Shown here: positions 39,401-47,967 of the stretch, piece after piece
How positions within the stretch are numbered: the stretch's first letter is position 1
Layout of the letters: the number at the start of each line of letters is the position of its first letter
DNA from: Luteimonas padinae
GTDB taxonomy: Bacteria > Pseudomonadota > Gammaproteobacteria > Xanthomonadales > Xanthomonadaceae
Assembly (NCBI RefSeq): GCF_014652935.1
Contig: NZ_BMZT01000002.1
Span: 186,001 to 250,000 of the forward strand
Length of the DNA stretch: 64,000 bases
Direction of reading: 5' to 3'
Notes under the pieces: model-generated
Database searches by the model: none
The model's input: only the letters and a program-made list of their open reading frames with translations
Told to the model about the DNA's origin: nothing
Translations under genes and position numbers: made by a program

Positions 39401-41385
39401 GCACCCTGCGCGTGTCGGCCTTGGTGTTCGGCGACGAGGCCTATGGCAACCGCGACAGCGAGGTGCTGGTGCGCGCGCCGCTGGTTGCCGAGGCCAGCAT
39501 GCCGCGGGTGATGGCGCCGGGCGACCGCGCCACGGTCACGCTCGACCTGTCCAACTTCACCGGCAAGGCGGGTGATTTCCGCGTGCGCGTGGAGGGCGTC
39601 GGGCCGCTGCGGGTGGAGGAGGGCACGCGCGAGGCGAAGCTTGCCGTCGACGGCCGCTCGACCCTGTCCTTCCCGCTGCGCGCGCTCGACGGCCACGACG
39701 TGGGCAAGGTGCGGGTGCGCGTCGATGGCCCGGGCGTTGCGGTCGATCGCAGCTACGAGCTGCCGGTGCGCGCACCATGGCCGCAGGTGCTGCGCTCGCG
39801 CAGCCATGTCCTCGATCCGCTGGCGCCGGTGGTGCTCGATCCGGCGCTGGCAGAGGGCCTGCTGCCGGGGTCGGTGAACGCACGCCTGGGCCTGAGCGCG
39901 ACGCCGCCGATCGCCTTCGCAGCCGCGCTCGAAGGCGCGCTGCGCTATCCCTACGGCTGCGCGGAACAGACCGCCAGCAAGGGCTATGCGGCGCTGGTGC
40001 TCGATGCGCCGACCGCGACGTCCTGGGGCATGTCGCCGCTGCCGGGCGACAGCCGCCAGCGGCGCATGGAAGGCGCGCTGGGCAGGCTGGCCGCGCTGCA
40101 GGCCAGCTCGGGCCACTTCAGCATGTGGGGCGGCAGCGGCGGCACCGAGCCGACCCTCACCCCGTACATCGCCGAGTTCATGCTCGACGCGCGCGAGGCC
40201 GGCTTCGACGTGCCCGAGGCGATGCTGCAGCGGACGCTGTCGCGCCTGTCCGAGGACCTGCTGTCCGACGGCCAGCAGTTCTACGGCCGCGACAACCGCA
40301 GCCACCTGCGCCTGGCCTACAAGGCGCACGCCGGCTATGTGCTGGCGCGCGTCAACCGCGCACCGCTGGGCACCCTGCGCGCGCTGTATGACAACGATCG
40401 AGCCGCTGCCCGCAGCGCCATGCCTCTGGCCCACCTGGGGCTTGCGCTGTCGCTGCAGGGCGACGCCACGCGCGGCAACAAGGCCCTGGACGAGGCCTTC
40501 GCCTGGAAGGGCGACCGCCCGGGCTGGCTGGGCGACTACGGCACGCCGCTGCGCGACGCCGCGCTGATGCAGGCCCTGGCGCGCAAGCACGACCTGGCCA
40601 CGCCGCGGCGCACGGCCGGGCTGCGCGGGGTCGGCGCCGAGCTGGAGGCCCGCCGCAAGGCGCGCTGGTTCTACCTGAGCACGCAGGAACAGGCGGCGAT
40701 CGCGCGCCTGGGCCGCGAGCTGGGCACAACCGCCGGCAAGACCTTCACCGGCAGCCTGACCGAAGCCGGCGTGCAGGAAGCGCTGGAGCCGATGCGCCGC
40801 TTCTCGCGCAGCTATGACCATGCGGCGATGGCGGCCGGCGTGCGCCTGGTGCCGCAGGGCGAAGCACCGCTGTACGCGAGCATGGACGTGGCCGGCATCC
40901 CGCGCACGGCGCCCGCGCCCGACGACAGCGTGCTGCGCGTCGAGCGCCGCTGGTACACCACCGACGGCAAGTCCTGGACCCCGCGTGCGCTGCGCGAGGG
41001 CGAAGCGCTGGTGGTGCGGGTCACCCTCACCGCCGACCGCGCCATGCCCGATGCACTGCTCACCGAACTGCTGCCGGCGGGCCTGGAGGTCGAGAACATG
41101 AACCTCGGTGACGCTTCGGCCTGGGCCGACGTGGTGGTCGACGGCATCCGACTGAGCGATCGCAGGGATGCCGCGGAGCTGCTGCACGAGGAGTTCCGCG
41201 ACGACCGCTACGTCGCCGCGATCAAGCTCGACGCGGGCCGCGCGGCGGACGTGTTCTACCTGGTACGCGCGGTCACGCCGGGCGAGTACACCGTGCCGCC
41301 GCCACTGGCCGAGGACATGTACCGGCCCGAGCTGCGCGGTGTCGGCCGCGCGGTGCCGGAGCGCCTGACGGTGGTGCAGCCGTGA
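36463..41385 (+). CDS. Bacterial alpha-2-macroglobulin lipoprotein (YfhM/ECAM type)
   Basis: A 1640-residue periplasmic lipoprotein of the large bacterial alpha-2-macroglobulins, thought to trap attacking proteases by covalent linkage. The lipoprotein signal ends at LVAGC with Cys27, followed by Lys-Arg. A series of MG (macroglobulin) domains precedes the thioester domain. The thioester site YGCAEQTASKGY has the required CxEQ with Cys1166. The bait region cannot be placed with certainty. pbpC starts about 100 bases downstream, the classic pairing with the idea that both respond to envelope breaches. Length matches E. coli YfhM (1653). Confidence 0.96.
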   Translation: MKGIDRSIGLRRLAVGFMLVAALVAGCKRNEGGQLPAPSGEAIVAERATVEGFGLVRAWPDQSESSLSVAVEFSQPLVGTQDFDKLLTFAEPVGEDSSWSLDDDGKVLRFPFAEADREYTLRISAALTAADGSTLGRDIEQKVYTGELKPAAGFASQGSVLPARESRGLPVVSVNVAEVDVEFLRVRESELPRFFAEYQRGGRRSGWELDSDYRDGRSVARLAEPVYMNRFVLGGERNERAVTYLPLQDIAELQQPGLYFATMKRAGSFDGMYDTAFFSVSDIGLHVRAYADQLFVHTASLQGGGALGGVELKVLGKDGAPVFKAETDGNGNAVLNHGLDAAQVLVATRGSDVSLLPFNQPALDLSEFAVAGRRQAWFEVFAWSGRDLYRPGETVRVSALLRDADGKPVPAAADGKAQPLFARLKQPDGKVFVESRLEAGAQGYYRFEKEIPAEAPTGRWQVEFRTDPASKDVVQGMDLRIEEFLPERMKLELESPQARLARGEALKMDVTGAYLYGAPAAGNRFTARLAVAVEQHPLESLPGWFFGDPTVQLPREAKDVVDTALDDAGKLAQTLPLPAEVRGDTPVSVVVAGSLYESGGRTVNRSLKRVLWPADALVGVRPLFDDKEGSDANARAGFEILRVDADGKPRPLAGLELKLVRERRDYHWNFDEDAGWSYSHSSRFEVVETRSLDAGASAARVDFPVEWGGYRLEVRDPDTGLVTRYPFNAGWSWDDDNRGLDARPDKVKLALDRTGYRAGDTLEVTVTPPHAGKGLLLVESDRLLHVQAIDARAGSTFKVPVTEDWERHDVYVTALVFRGGSATSKVTPARAVGVAHVPMARGDRRVAVGLSLPKQAKPDETLRVTLAVPALAGKTAHATVSAVDVGILNITRYPVPDANRHFFAQRRLGVDAYDVYGRVIESLDGGTARLRFGGDQGLEALPQARRPTARVQTVDLFSGPVKLDAKGNATVEFKLPDFNGTLRVSALVFGDEAYGNRDSEVLVRAPLVAEASMPRVMAPGDRATVTLDLSNFTGKAGDFRVRVEGVGPLRVEEGTREAKLAVDGRSTLSFPLRALDGHDVGKVRVRVDGPGVAVDRSYELPVRAPWPQVLRSRSHVLDPLAPVVLDPALAEGLLPGSVNARLGLSATPPIAFAAALEGALRYPYGCAEQTASKGYAALVLDAPTATSWGMSPLPGDSRQRRMEGALGRLAALQASSGHFSMWGGSGGTEPTLTPYIAEFMLDAREAGFDVPEAMLQRTLSRLSEDLLSDGQQFYGRDNRSHLRLAYKAHAGYVLARVNRAPLGTLRALYDNDRAAARSAMPLAHLGLALSLQGDATRGNKALDEAFAWKGDRPGWLGDYGTPLRDAALMQALARKHDLATPRRTAGLRGVGAELEARRKARWFYLSTQEQAAIARLGRELGTTAGKTFTGSLTEAGVQEALEPMRRFSRSYDHAAMAAGVRLVPQGEAPLYASMDVAGIPRTAPAPDDSVLRVERRWYTTDGKSWTPRALREGEALVVRVTLTADRAMPDALLTELLPAGLEVENMNLGDASAWADVVVDGIRLSDRRDAAELLHEEFRDDRYVAAIKLDAGRAADVFYLVRAVTPGEYTVPPPLAEDMYRPELRGVGRAVPERLTVVQP

Positions 41386-41481
41386 CCATTCCAGCAAAAG
41401 CGGCGGTGGCCGCGCTGACGTCCTGGCGGACCGCTGCCGCCGGCCGTCCTCCGCGGCTGGCTTGTGGAGGACACCGCACTG

Positions 41482-43902
41482 ATGGTCCGGGGCGCTCCCG
41501 TCGCTGAACCGGCCGGCGCCGCGACCGTGCTTCCGGCCGACGGCGCCGCTCGCAACGGGTGGCTGCGTCGGCGTGCTCCCGCGCTCCTGCGCTGGAGCAC
41601 GGTGGCGCTGCTGCTGTCCCTGCTTGCGCTCGACCTGGCGTTCCCGCCGCCCCTGCCGGAAGCGCGCGATCACGCAACGCTGGTCACCGCGCGCGATGGC
41701 ACCCCGCTGCGCGCCTTCGCCGATGCCGATGGCGTTTGGCGCTATCCGGCTTCCGAAGCCACGGTGTCGCCGCTGTACGTCGAAGCGCTGCTGGCCTACG
41801 AGGACCGCTGGTTCCGCCGCCATCCGGGCGTGAATCCCGTGGCCCTGCTGCGTGCCGCGCGGCAGGCGGCCAGCAGCGGCCGGATCGTCTCGGGTGGCTC
41901 CACCCTGACGATGCAGGTCGCGCGCATCCTCGAACCGCATCCGCGCAGCCTGCCCGGCAAGCTGCGGCAGATGCTGCGCGCGATCCAGCTCGAGGCACAC
42001 TTGTCCAAGGACGCGATCCTCAGGCTCTACCTCGAGCGCGCGCCCTTCGGCGGCACCATCGAGGGCGTCGAGGCGGCGAGCTGGGCCTATCTCGGCAAGC
42101 CGGCGTCGCGGCTTTCGCACGCCGAGGCCGCGCTGCTGGCAGTGCTGCCGCAGGCACCGACGCGCCTGCGCCCCGACCGCGAGCCCGAGGCCGCGAGGCG
42201 CGCGCGCGACAAGGTGCTCGAACGCATGGTCGCGAGCGGCCGCTGGAGCCGCGCCGACGTCGACGACGCGTTGATCGAGCCCGTGGTCGCGCGCGCCCTG
42301 CAGCCGCCGCTGTCGGCCGCGCTCCTCGCCCAGCGCCTGCGCGCGCGCGATCCGCACGCCGAGCGCATCGGATCCACCATCGACGCCGCCCTGCAGCGCA
42401 CCCTGGAAGAGCGCCTGACGGCCTACGTCAGCCAGCTGCCGGAACGCACCTCGGCCGCGCTGCTGGTGGTCGACAACGAGCGCATGGAGGCACGCGCCTA
42501 TCTCGGCACCGCAGCCTTCGGCGATGCCGCGCGCCTGGGCCACGTCGACATGGTGCGCGCCTGGCGTTCGCCGGGCTCCACGCTCAAGCCCTTTGTCTAC
42601 GGCATGGCGCTCGACGATGGCCTGGTGCATTCGCAGAGCCTGTTGCTGGATGCGCCGCAGTCCTTCGGCGGCTACCGCCCGGGCAACTTCGATGCCGCCT
42701 TCAACGGCCCGGTGTCGGTGGCCGATGCGCTGCGCCTGTCGCTCAACGTGCCCGCGGTCGACCTGCTGGACCGGGTCGGCCCGGCGCGCTTCGCGGCGCG
42801 CCTGGACCATGCCGGCATCGGCCTGCGCTTCCCGCGCGGCACCCGGCCCAATCTCACCCTGATCCTTGGCGGCACCGGTGCGCGGCTGGAGGACCTGGTC
42901 GGCGCCCACGCGGCGCTGTCGCGCGGCGGCATCGCGGGGCGCGTGCGCTACGCCGCCGATGATCCGGTGGTCGACCGCCGCCTGCTGTCGCCGGGCGCGG
43001 CCTGGATCGTGCACGAGATCCTCGCCGCCAACCCGCGCCCGGGCGAGCGCGTGGACACCTTCGACACCGGCGGCCGCCAGCGCGTGGCCTGGAAGACCGG
43101 CACCAGCTACGGCTATCGCGACGCCTGGGCACTGGGCACCACGCGGCGGTACACGGTGGGCGTGTGGGTGGGGCGCCCCGACGGCACGCCGCTGCCGGGC
43201 CAGTACGGCGCGGTGACCGCGCTGCCGCTGCTGTTCGAGGTCTTCGACAGCCTGCCGCGGCGCGCCGGTGACGGCGCGCGCCTGCCGCAGCCGGCGAGCG
43301 TCTCTGGGCGCACGGTGTGCTGGCCGCTGGGAACGGCGCTGGAGGACCAGCCGGAGGGCGCCTGCCGGCGGCGGATGGACGCCTGGGTGCTCGACGGCGC
43401 GGTGCCGCCCACGCTGCCCGAGCGCGAGGCCCGCAGCTGGAGCGCGGGCCTGGAGCGGATCGAAGTGGACGCGACCAGCGGCCGCCGGCTTTCCGCCGAC
43501 TGTTCGGCCGCGCATGAGCGCGAGCCGCGCCAGATCGCACGCTGGCCGGCGCTGGCCTCGCCCTGGCTGGGTGCCGCCGACCGTGCCGCCGCGCGCCTGC
43601 CGTCGCTGTCGCCGGACTGTGCCGACGACGGCCGCGCCGCCGCCGTGGCCCTGCGCATCGAGGGCGTCAACGATGGCGCGCTGCTGCTGCGCGCGCCCGG
43701 ATCTGCTAAGCCGCCGCGGCTGGCCCTGCGCGCAGTCGGCGCCGAAGGCGAGGTGCAGTGGCTGCTCAACGGCCGCCTGGTCGGCCGCACCCGCGGCAGC
43801 CAGCCGCTGTGGCGCGAGTTCGGCGAACCCGGCCGCCAGCAGCTGACCGCGCTGGCCGAGGGCGGCGCCTGGGCCAGCCTGGCCTTCGAAGTCGCCCCGT
43901 GA
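41482..43902 (+). CDS. pbpC: Penicillin-binding protein 1C
   Basis: An 806-residue bifunctional class A PBP. A short cytoplasmic N-terminus and one membrane anchor (LRWSTVALLLSLLALDLAF, about 36-54) precede the GT51 glycosyltransferase with catalytic Glu107 in AYEDRWFRRHPGVNP and the GGSTLTMQVAR motif. The transpeptidase has SPGSTLKPF (nucleophile Ser366, Lys369), SLN and KTGTS. The C-terminal PBP1C domain (from about 640) ends with a small beta domain. The ATG at 41482 was chosen because GGAGG lies 11 bases upstream; a GTG at 41464 in the same frame lacks one. It lies directly behind the alpha-2-macroglobulin gene. Confidence 0.96.
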   Translation: MVRGAPVAEPAGAATVLPADGAARNGWLRRRAPALLRWSTVALLLSLLALDLAFPPPLPEARDHATLVTARDGTPLRAFADADGVWRYPASEATVSPLYVEALLAYEDRWFRRHPGVNPVALLRAARQAASSGRIVSGGSTLTMQVARILEPHPRSLPGKLRQMLRAIQLEAHLSKDAILRLYLERAPFGGTIEGVEAASWAYLGKPASRLSHAEAALLAVLPQAPTRLRPDREPEAARRARDKVLERMVASGRWSRADVDDALIEPVVARALQPPLSAALLAQRLRARDPHAERIGSTIDAALQRTLEERLTAYVSQLPERTSAALLVVDNERMEARAYLGTAAFGDAARLGHVDMVRAWRSPGSTLKPFVYGMALDDGLVHSQSLLLDAPQSFGGYRPGNFDAAFNGPVSVADALRLSLNVPAVDLLDRVGPARFAARLDHAGIGLRFPRGTRPNLTLILGGTGARLEDLVGAHAALSRGGIAGRVRYAADDPVVDRRLLSPGAAWIVHEILAANPRPGERVDTFDTGGRQRVAWKTGTSYGYRDAWALGTTRRYTVGVWVGRPDGTPLPGQYGAVTALPLLFEVFDSLPRRAGDGARLPQPASVSGRTVCWPLGTALEDQPEGACRRRMDAWVLDGAVPPTLPEREARSWSAGLERIEVDATSGRRLSADCSAAHEREPRQIARWPALASPWLGAADRAAARLPSLSPDCADDGRAAAVALRIEGVNDGALLLRAPGSAKPPRLALRAVGAEGEVQWLLNGRLVGRTRGSQPLWREFGEPGRQQLTALAEGGAWASLAFEVAP

Positions 43903-43936
43903 ACGGCCGGCGGGAGACCCGTCGGCCGGCGAAACC

Positions 43937-44413
43937 TCAGATCGCGCCCAGCACGTGCTCGGCCGACGACACCTTGAATTCGCCCGGCGCCTCGACGAAC
44001 AGCTGCTTGACCACGCCGTCCTCGGCGTAGAGCGCGAAGCGCTTGCTGCGCAGGCCCATGCCGAAGGCGCTGGCGTCCATTTCCAGGCCGAGCGCACGCG
44101 CGAAGTCGCCGTTGCCGTCGGAGAGCATGCGCAGGCCCTTCGGCACGTTCTGGCTCTCGCCCCAGGCCTGCATCACGAAGGGATCGTTGACGGCCATGCA
44201 GGCGACTTCGATGCCGCGCTCGCGGAATTCGTCGAACTTCTCCACGAAGCCGGGCAGGTGGCGCTCGGAGCAGGTGGGCGTGAATGCGCCCGGCACCGCG
44301 AACAGGACCACGTTGCGGTGCGCGAACAGGGTCGGGGTGTCGATGGTCTGCACGCCGTCGTCGATGTGCTTGAGGGTGACTTCGGGGATGGCGTCGCCGG
44401 GCTGGATGGACAT
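43937..44413 (-). CDS. Peroxiredoxin, Prx5 type
   Basis: A 158-residue thiol peroxidase of the Prx5 group that reduces hydrogen peroxide and organic hydroperoxides in the cytoplasm. The peroxidatic Cys48 is in FAVPGAFTPTCSERHLPGF; the conserved pocket Arg is in the later SKRFALYAEDG segment. A second Cys at 72 occurs in the usual Prx5 position. Start at 44413 fits the family N-terminus (MSIQPGDAIPEVTL) and has GGAG upstream. It is divergent from the J-domain gene, so both stress-related genes share an intergenic control region. Confidence 0.95.
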   Translation of the reverse strand: MSIQPGDAIPEVTLKHIDDGVQTIDTPTLFAHRNVVLFAVPGAFTPTCSERHLPGFVEKFDEFRERGIEVACMAVNDPFVMQAWGESQNVPKGLRMLSDGNGDFARALGLEMDASAFGMGLRSKRFALYAEDGVVKQLFVEAPGEFKVSSAEHVLGAI

Positions 44414-44517
44414 GGGGGCTCCGTGTGGTCGGGGGCGGCCGCGATCGGCCACCGCCGCCCATGGTGCCACGCCACGATGCATCCTTCCCCCGCCCGCGGC
44501 GCCCACCGGGGCTTGCC

Positions 44518-44548
44518 TTGCCGCGCGCCGCCCCGATATTGCTACCCT
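44518..44548 (+). promoter_or_regulatory. Possible promoter of the J-domain gene
   Basis: TTGCCG at 44518-44523 and TACCCT at 44543-44548 with a 19-base spacer, in the 178-base gap between the divergent peroxiredoxin and J-domain genes. A heat-shock promoter was looked for but not seen clearly. Confidence 0.35.
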
Positions 44549-44591
44549 GCCGCGGCCGCCGCGCCCCCGTTGCCGCGCGACTGGAGCATGC

Positions 44592-45503
44592 ATGCAGTTC
44601 AAGGACTATTACGCCATCCTCGGCGTCGAGCCGAGCGCCGGCGACGCCGAGATCAAGACCGCCTACCGGCGGCTTGCGCGACGCTACCACCCCGACGTCA
44701 GCAAGGAGTCGGATGCCGAGGACCGGTTCAAGGCCGTCAACGAGGCCTACGAGGCGCTGCGCGACCCCGAGCGCCGCAAGGCCTACGACCAGCTGCGCGC
44801 GCGCGGCTACCGCCCCGGCGACGACATCCACCCGCCGCCCGGCGGCTTCGGCGGCAACGGCGGCGGGCAGGACTTCGATTTCGAGGAGGTGTTCGGCGGC
44901 GGTGGCGGTGGCAACGGCGGCTTCAGCGACTTCTTCGAAAGCCTGTTCCGGCGCCAGGCCCAGCAGCAGCGCGGCGGGCCGGGATTCGGCGCGCCACCGC
45001 GCGGCGACACCCGTGCGCGCCTGGCCGTTCCGCTCGACACCGTGTACAAGGGCGGGGCGATGCGCATCGCGGTCAACGGCCGGACGCTGGAAGTGAAGGT
45101 GCCGCGCGGGATCCGTCCGGGCCAGGTGATCCGCCTGGCGGGGCAGGGCGAGCGCGGCGGGCACCTGCTGCTGGAGGTCGAGTACGCCACCGATCCGCGA
45201 TTCGAGGTCGATGGCCGCAACATCCTGTACGCGCTGGAGGTGGCGCCGTGGGAGGCGGCCCTGGGCGCCAGCGTCGGCGTACCGACGCTGGGCGGGACGG
45301 TGGAGCTGAAGGTGCCCGCGGGCTCGGAGGCCGGCCGCCGGCTGCGCCTGCGCGGGCGCGGACTGCCGGGCAGCGGTGGCCAGGCCGATGGCGACCAGAT
45401 CGTGGAGCTCGAGGTGCAGGCCCCGGCGCCGCGCGACGAGGCGCAGACGGCGGCTTACGAAGGACTGCGCGACGCGTTCGCGGGAGAGTGGCGGCGCCGT
45501 TGA
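44592..45503 (+). CDS. DnaJ-class co-chaperone, CbpA/DjlA-like
   Basis: A 303-residue J-domain protein that should stimulate DnaK. The J domain is at residues 1-68 (KDYYAILGVEPSAGDAEIKT; the HPD tripeptide in RRYHPDVSK). It is followed by a Gly/Phe-rich linker (FGGNGGGQDFDFEEVFGGGG) and two beta-barrel substrate-binding domains (C-terminal DnaJ type; ARLAVPLDTVYKGGAMRIAV; GTVELKVPAGSEAGRRLRLR). It lacks the Cys-rich zinc finger of DnaJ, so it is of the CbpA type. ATG at 44592 with GGAG 9 bases upstream. Confidence 0.94.
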   Translation: MQFKDYYAILGVEPSAGDAEIKTAYRRLARRYHPDVSKESDAEDRFKAVNEAYEALRDPERRKAYDQLRARGYRPGDDIHPPPGGFGGNGGGQDFDFEEVFGGGGGGNGGFSDFFESLFRRQAQQQRGGPGFGAPPRGDTRARLAVPLDTVYKGGAMRIAVNGRTLEVKVPRGIRPGQVIRLAGQGERGGHLLLEVEYATDPRFEVDGRNILYALEVAPWEAALGASVGVPTLGGTVELKVPAGSEAGRRLRLRGRGLPGSGGQADGDQIVELEVQAPAPRDEAQTAAYEGLRDAFAGEWRRR

Positions 45504-45534
45504 GGCGCCGTGCGCGGCGTGGCCGTGGCCGGGT

Positions 45535-45924
45535 TCAGGCCGCGGTCGGCGGCAGCGGTTCGGTCGCGATGGCGGTGCTGATGGTCTCGGACAGCTCGGT
45601 GTCGCTGAAGGGCTTGGTGATGTAGGCGCGCGCGCCCTGGCGCATGCCCCAGACCTTGTCGGTTTCCTGGTCCTTGGTCGTGACCAGGATCACCGGGATG
45701 TGCTTCGTGGCCGGGTCGCGGGTGATCGAGCGCGTGGCCTGGAACCCGTTGAGGTTCGGCATCACCACGTCCATCAGGATCAGGTCCGGCAGCTCGCGCC
45801 TGGCGGCCTCGACGCCGGCGGCGCCGTCTTCCGCGGTCAGCGCTTCGTGGCCGAGGCTCTCCACGATGCGGCGGATGCCCATCAGCTGCGACGGCGAATC
45901 GTCGACGATCAGGATGCGCGCCAT
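45535..45924 (-). CDS. Response regulator, PilH/PilG type
   Basis: A 129-residue stand-alone CheY-like receiver. It has the acidic pocket in ARILIVDDSPSQ, the phospho-acceptor Asp in LILMDVVMPNLNGFQATRSI, Thr in VILVTTKDQETDKVWGMRQG and Lys in ITKPF. The LVTTKDQETDKVWG(M/K)RQGA segment is characteristic of PilH, which modulates twitching motility and type IV pilus control, so that role is likely though no pil or chp genes are adjacent. The start at 45924 is preferred over a Met four residues upstream because GGGGGA lies just before it. Confidence 0.9.
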   Translation of the reverse strand: MARILIVDDSPSQLMGIRRIVESLGHEALTAEDGAAGVEAARRELPDLILMDVVMPNLNGFQATRSITRDPATKHIPVILVTTKDQETDKVWGMRQGARAYITKPFSDTELSETISTAIATEPLPPTAA

Positions 45925-45988
45925 GTTGTCCCCCATTCAAGTCCGGCGATTGTAGCCGCCGGAAGCGGGGCTGCAAGCGGGCTTCGGC

Positions 45989-46981
45989 TTACAGCCGGAC
46001 CAGGGTGCGTCCGAGCGATCCGCCGGCCAGCATGGACGCGAACACGCCCGGCAGCCCGTCCAGCCCGACCTCGCGTGTGCAGATGCGGTCGAGGTGGCGG
46101 GGCTTCCACTCGTGGGCCAGGCGCTGCCAGACCTCGTCGCGGATGTCGCGCGCGGTGCCGGCGGAGGCCACGCCCAGCAGCGAGACGCCGCGGATGATGA
46201 AGGGCATGACCGTGGCCGGCAGGTCGTGGCTGGCGGCCAGCCCGGCGCTGGCGACGTTGCCGTAGGGCGCGGTCTGCGCCAGCAGGCTGGCCAGCATCGG
46301 CCCGCCGACGTTGTCGAGGCCGCCGCCGAAGCGCGCGGACTCCATCGGCCGCGTGGTCGCCAGCGCGTCGCGCCCGATCACCTCGGCCGCGCCGATCGAC
46401 TTCAGGTAATCCGCCTGTTCCGGCTTGCCGCTGACCGCGTGCACCTCGTAGCCGGCGCTGGAGAAGATGTCGACCGCCAGCGAGCCGACGCCGCCGGTCG
46501 CGCCGGTGACGGCCAGCGGACCCAGGCCGGGATGCTGGCGGTTCTCGCTCATCCGCAACAGGCCGAGGGCGGCGGTGAAGCCGGCGGTGCCGAGCACCAT
46601 CGATTCGCGCAGGGACAGCCCGGCGGGCAGCCGGATCGCCCACTTCGACTCCACGCGTGCGTAATCCGAATAGCCGCCGTCGCGGGTCTCGCTGAGTCCG
46701 CAGCCGGTGACCAGGACTTCGTCGCCTTCCCTGAACGCGGGATCGGTCGAGGCGACCACGTGGCCGGCGACGTCGATGCCGCCGACCAGCGGAAAGCGGC
46801 GCAGGATCCTGCCCTGGCCGGTGCCGGCCAGCGCGTCCTTGAAGTTGACCGAGGAGTAGACCGTGCGCAGCACGACCTCGCCCGGCGACAGGTCGCCGAG
46901 GGCCATCTCCTCGATGCCGCTGCGGTAGCCGGCGTCGTCGCTGTGGATGCGGAAGGCGCGGAAGCTGGGGGGGATGGTCAT
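45989..46981 (-). CDS. MDR/YhdH-type oxidoreductase (acryloyl-CoA reductase AcuI-like)
   Basis: A 330-residue zinc-free medium-chain dehydrogenase/reductase of the YhdH/YhfP group; characterised members are NADPH-dependent acryloyl-CoA reductases. The motif VVLRTVYSSVNFKDALAGTG is typical, and the nucleotide-binding Rossmann segment is VTGATGGVGSLAVDIFSSAG. Start at 46981 fits the family N-terminus (PSFRAFRIHSDD). Single gene, separated from the PilH-like gene by 64 bases. Confidence 0.93.
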   Translation of the reverse strand: MTIPPSFRAFRIHSDDAGYRSGIEEMALGDLSPGEVVLRTVYSSVNFKDALAGTGQGRILRRFPLVGGIDVAGHVVASTDPAFREGDEVLVTGCGLSETRDGGYSDYARVESKWAIRLPAGLSLRESMVLGTAGFTAALGLLRMSENRQHPGLGPLAVTGATGGVGSLAVDIFSSAGYEVHAVSGKPEQADYLKSIGAAEVIGRDALATTRPMESARFGGGLDNVGGPMLASLLAQTAPYGNVASAGLAASHDLPATVMPFIIRGVSLLGVASAGTARDIRDEVWQRLAHEWKPRHLDRICTREVGLDGLPGVFASMLAGGSLGRTLVRL

Positions 46982-47080
46982 GCCGTCGTCTCTGGCGACG
47001 CCGCGAACGCGCGGCCCGCGACGATTATCCGCGATCCCCGATGAGGCTGTATCCCCCATGACGCCGTATCCCCGACGAGG

Positions 47081-47153
47081 CTGCAGGAGCAGCTACAGCT
47101 GCGACCCGGACGGGGCGCGGAGGAGCAGGTCGCAGCTGTAGCTGCTCCTACAG
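47081..47153. repeat. REP doublet (REPIN-like inverted repeat)
   Basis: Two 26-base arms, 47081-47106 and 47128-47153, are inverted copies of each other with a single mismatch. The core is GGAGCAGCTACAGCTGCGAC; the right arm ends GCTGCTCCTACAG. The loop is 21 bases. The element lies in the non-coding gap between the AcuI-like and LOG genes. It resembles the doublet at 27861-27943. Confidence 0.9.
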
Positions 47154-47160
47154 AACGTGG

Positions 47161-47223
47161 CGGTACCAGACCGGTGTCTGGCAGTACCAGGCCGGTATGC
47201 GGTGGTGCCAGGCCGGTCAGCGC
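47161..47223. repeat. Three tandem 21-bp repeats
   Basis: Three consecutive imperfect 21-base units begin at 47161, 47182 and 47203, each with the core TACCAG or TGCCAG followed by (A/G)CCGGT. They lie directly after the REP doublet and before the LOG gene stop. No gene reads through with confidence; the minus-strand frame would give TGL-x-x-P heptads, which I treat as chance. Confidence 0.7.
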
Positions 47224-47248
47224 GGTGGGTGCGGCACTGGCGGCGGGG

Positions 47249-47842
47249 TCAGCGCAGCTCGCGGCTGCGCTTCTCGTCCAGCCACTTCGAGGCCTGCGCA
47301 GGCTGGTAGCCACGCATCCAGTCGAACATCGCGTCGATGTCGTCGCCGGTCCACATGTCCTCGCGCTGGCCGGGATGCAGGAAGCGCTCCTCCACCATGC
47401 GGTCCATCATTGCGACCAGTGGCCGGTAGTAGCCGTTGACGTCGAGCAGGGCGCAGGGCTTCTCGCTGATGCCGAGCTGCCGCCAGGTGAACATCTCCAC
47501 GATCTCCTCGAGCGTTCCGAAGCCGCCGGGCATGGCCACGAAGGCGTCGGCGAGGTCGAACATGCGCGACTTGCGCTGATGCATCGAACCGACGACCTCG
47601 AGCTCGGTCAGGCCGGCGTGCGCGACCTCCATGTCGACCAGGTGCTTCGGGATCACGCCCACCACTTCGCCGCCCGCAGCCAGCACCGCATCGGCGACCG
47701 TGCCCATCAGGCCGATGTTGCCGCCGCCGTAGACCAGGCGGATGCCGTCCCGGGCCATGCGCGTACCGAGCGCGATCGCGGCCTCGGCGTAGGCGGGGTG
47801 GGCGCCGCTGTTGGAACCGCAGTAGACGCAGAGGCTTTTCAT
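47249..47842 (-). CDS. LOG-family protein (cytokinin riboside monophosphate phosphoribohydrolase type)
   Basis: A 197-residue LOG-family nucleotide hydrolase, which releases ribose-5-phosphate from nucleoside monophosphates; plant and bacterial relatives activate cytokinins. The hallmark PGGFGTLEEIVEMFTW is present at about residues 105-120, with the GGGNIGLMG motif near 39. Start at 47842 fits the family N-terminus (KSLCVYCGSNSGAHPAY). In many proteobacteria a LOG gene lies close to lpd or TCA genes. Whether it produces cytokinin here cannot be told. Confidence 0.95.
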   Translation of the reverse strand: MKSLCVYCGSNSGAHPAYAEAAIALGTRMARDGIRLVYGGGNIGLMGTVADAVLAAGGEVVGVIPKHLVDMEVAHAGLTELEVVGSMHQRKSRMFDLADAFVAMPGGFGTLEEIVEMFTWRQLGISEKPCALLDVNGYYRPLVAMMDRMVEERFLHPGQREDMWTGDDIDAMFDWMRGYQPAQASKWLDEKRSRELR

Positions 47843-47967
47843 GCTTGGAGGCTCTTCATGGATCGGTGGGCGGGAAGGCCGGCCCTGGCGGACCCGGAAA
47901 GGACGACGCCGGGCAGTGCCCGGCGCCGGTGGTGTCGCAGGAGTGCCGGCGGTGGTCCCGCCAGCCC

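Noticed and set aside
46978-47313. Minus-strand frame with TGL-x-x-P heptads across the 21-bp repeats
   Set aside because: The heptads follow from the DNA tandem repeat; the frame overlaps the LOG and AcuI-like genes and has no start signal.
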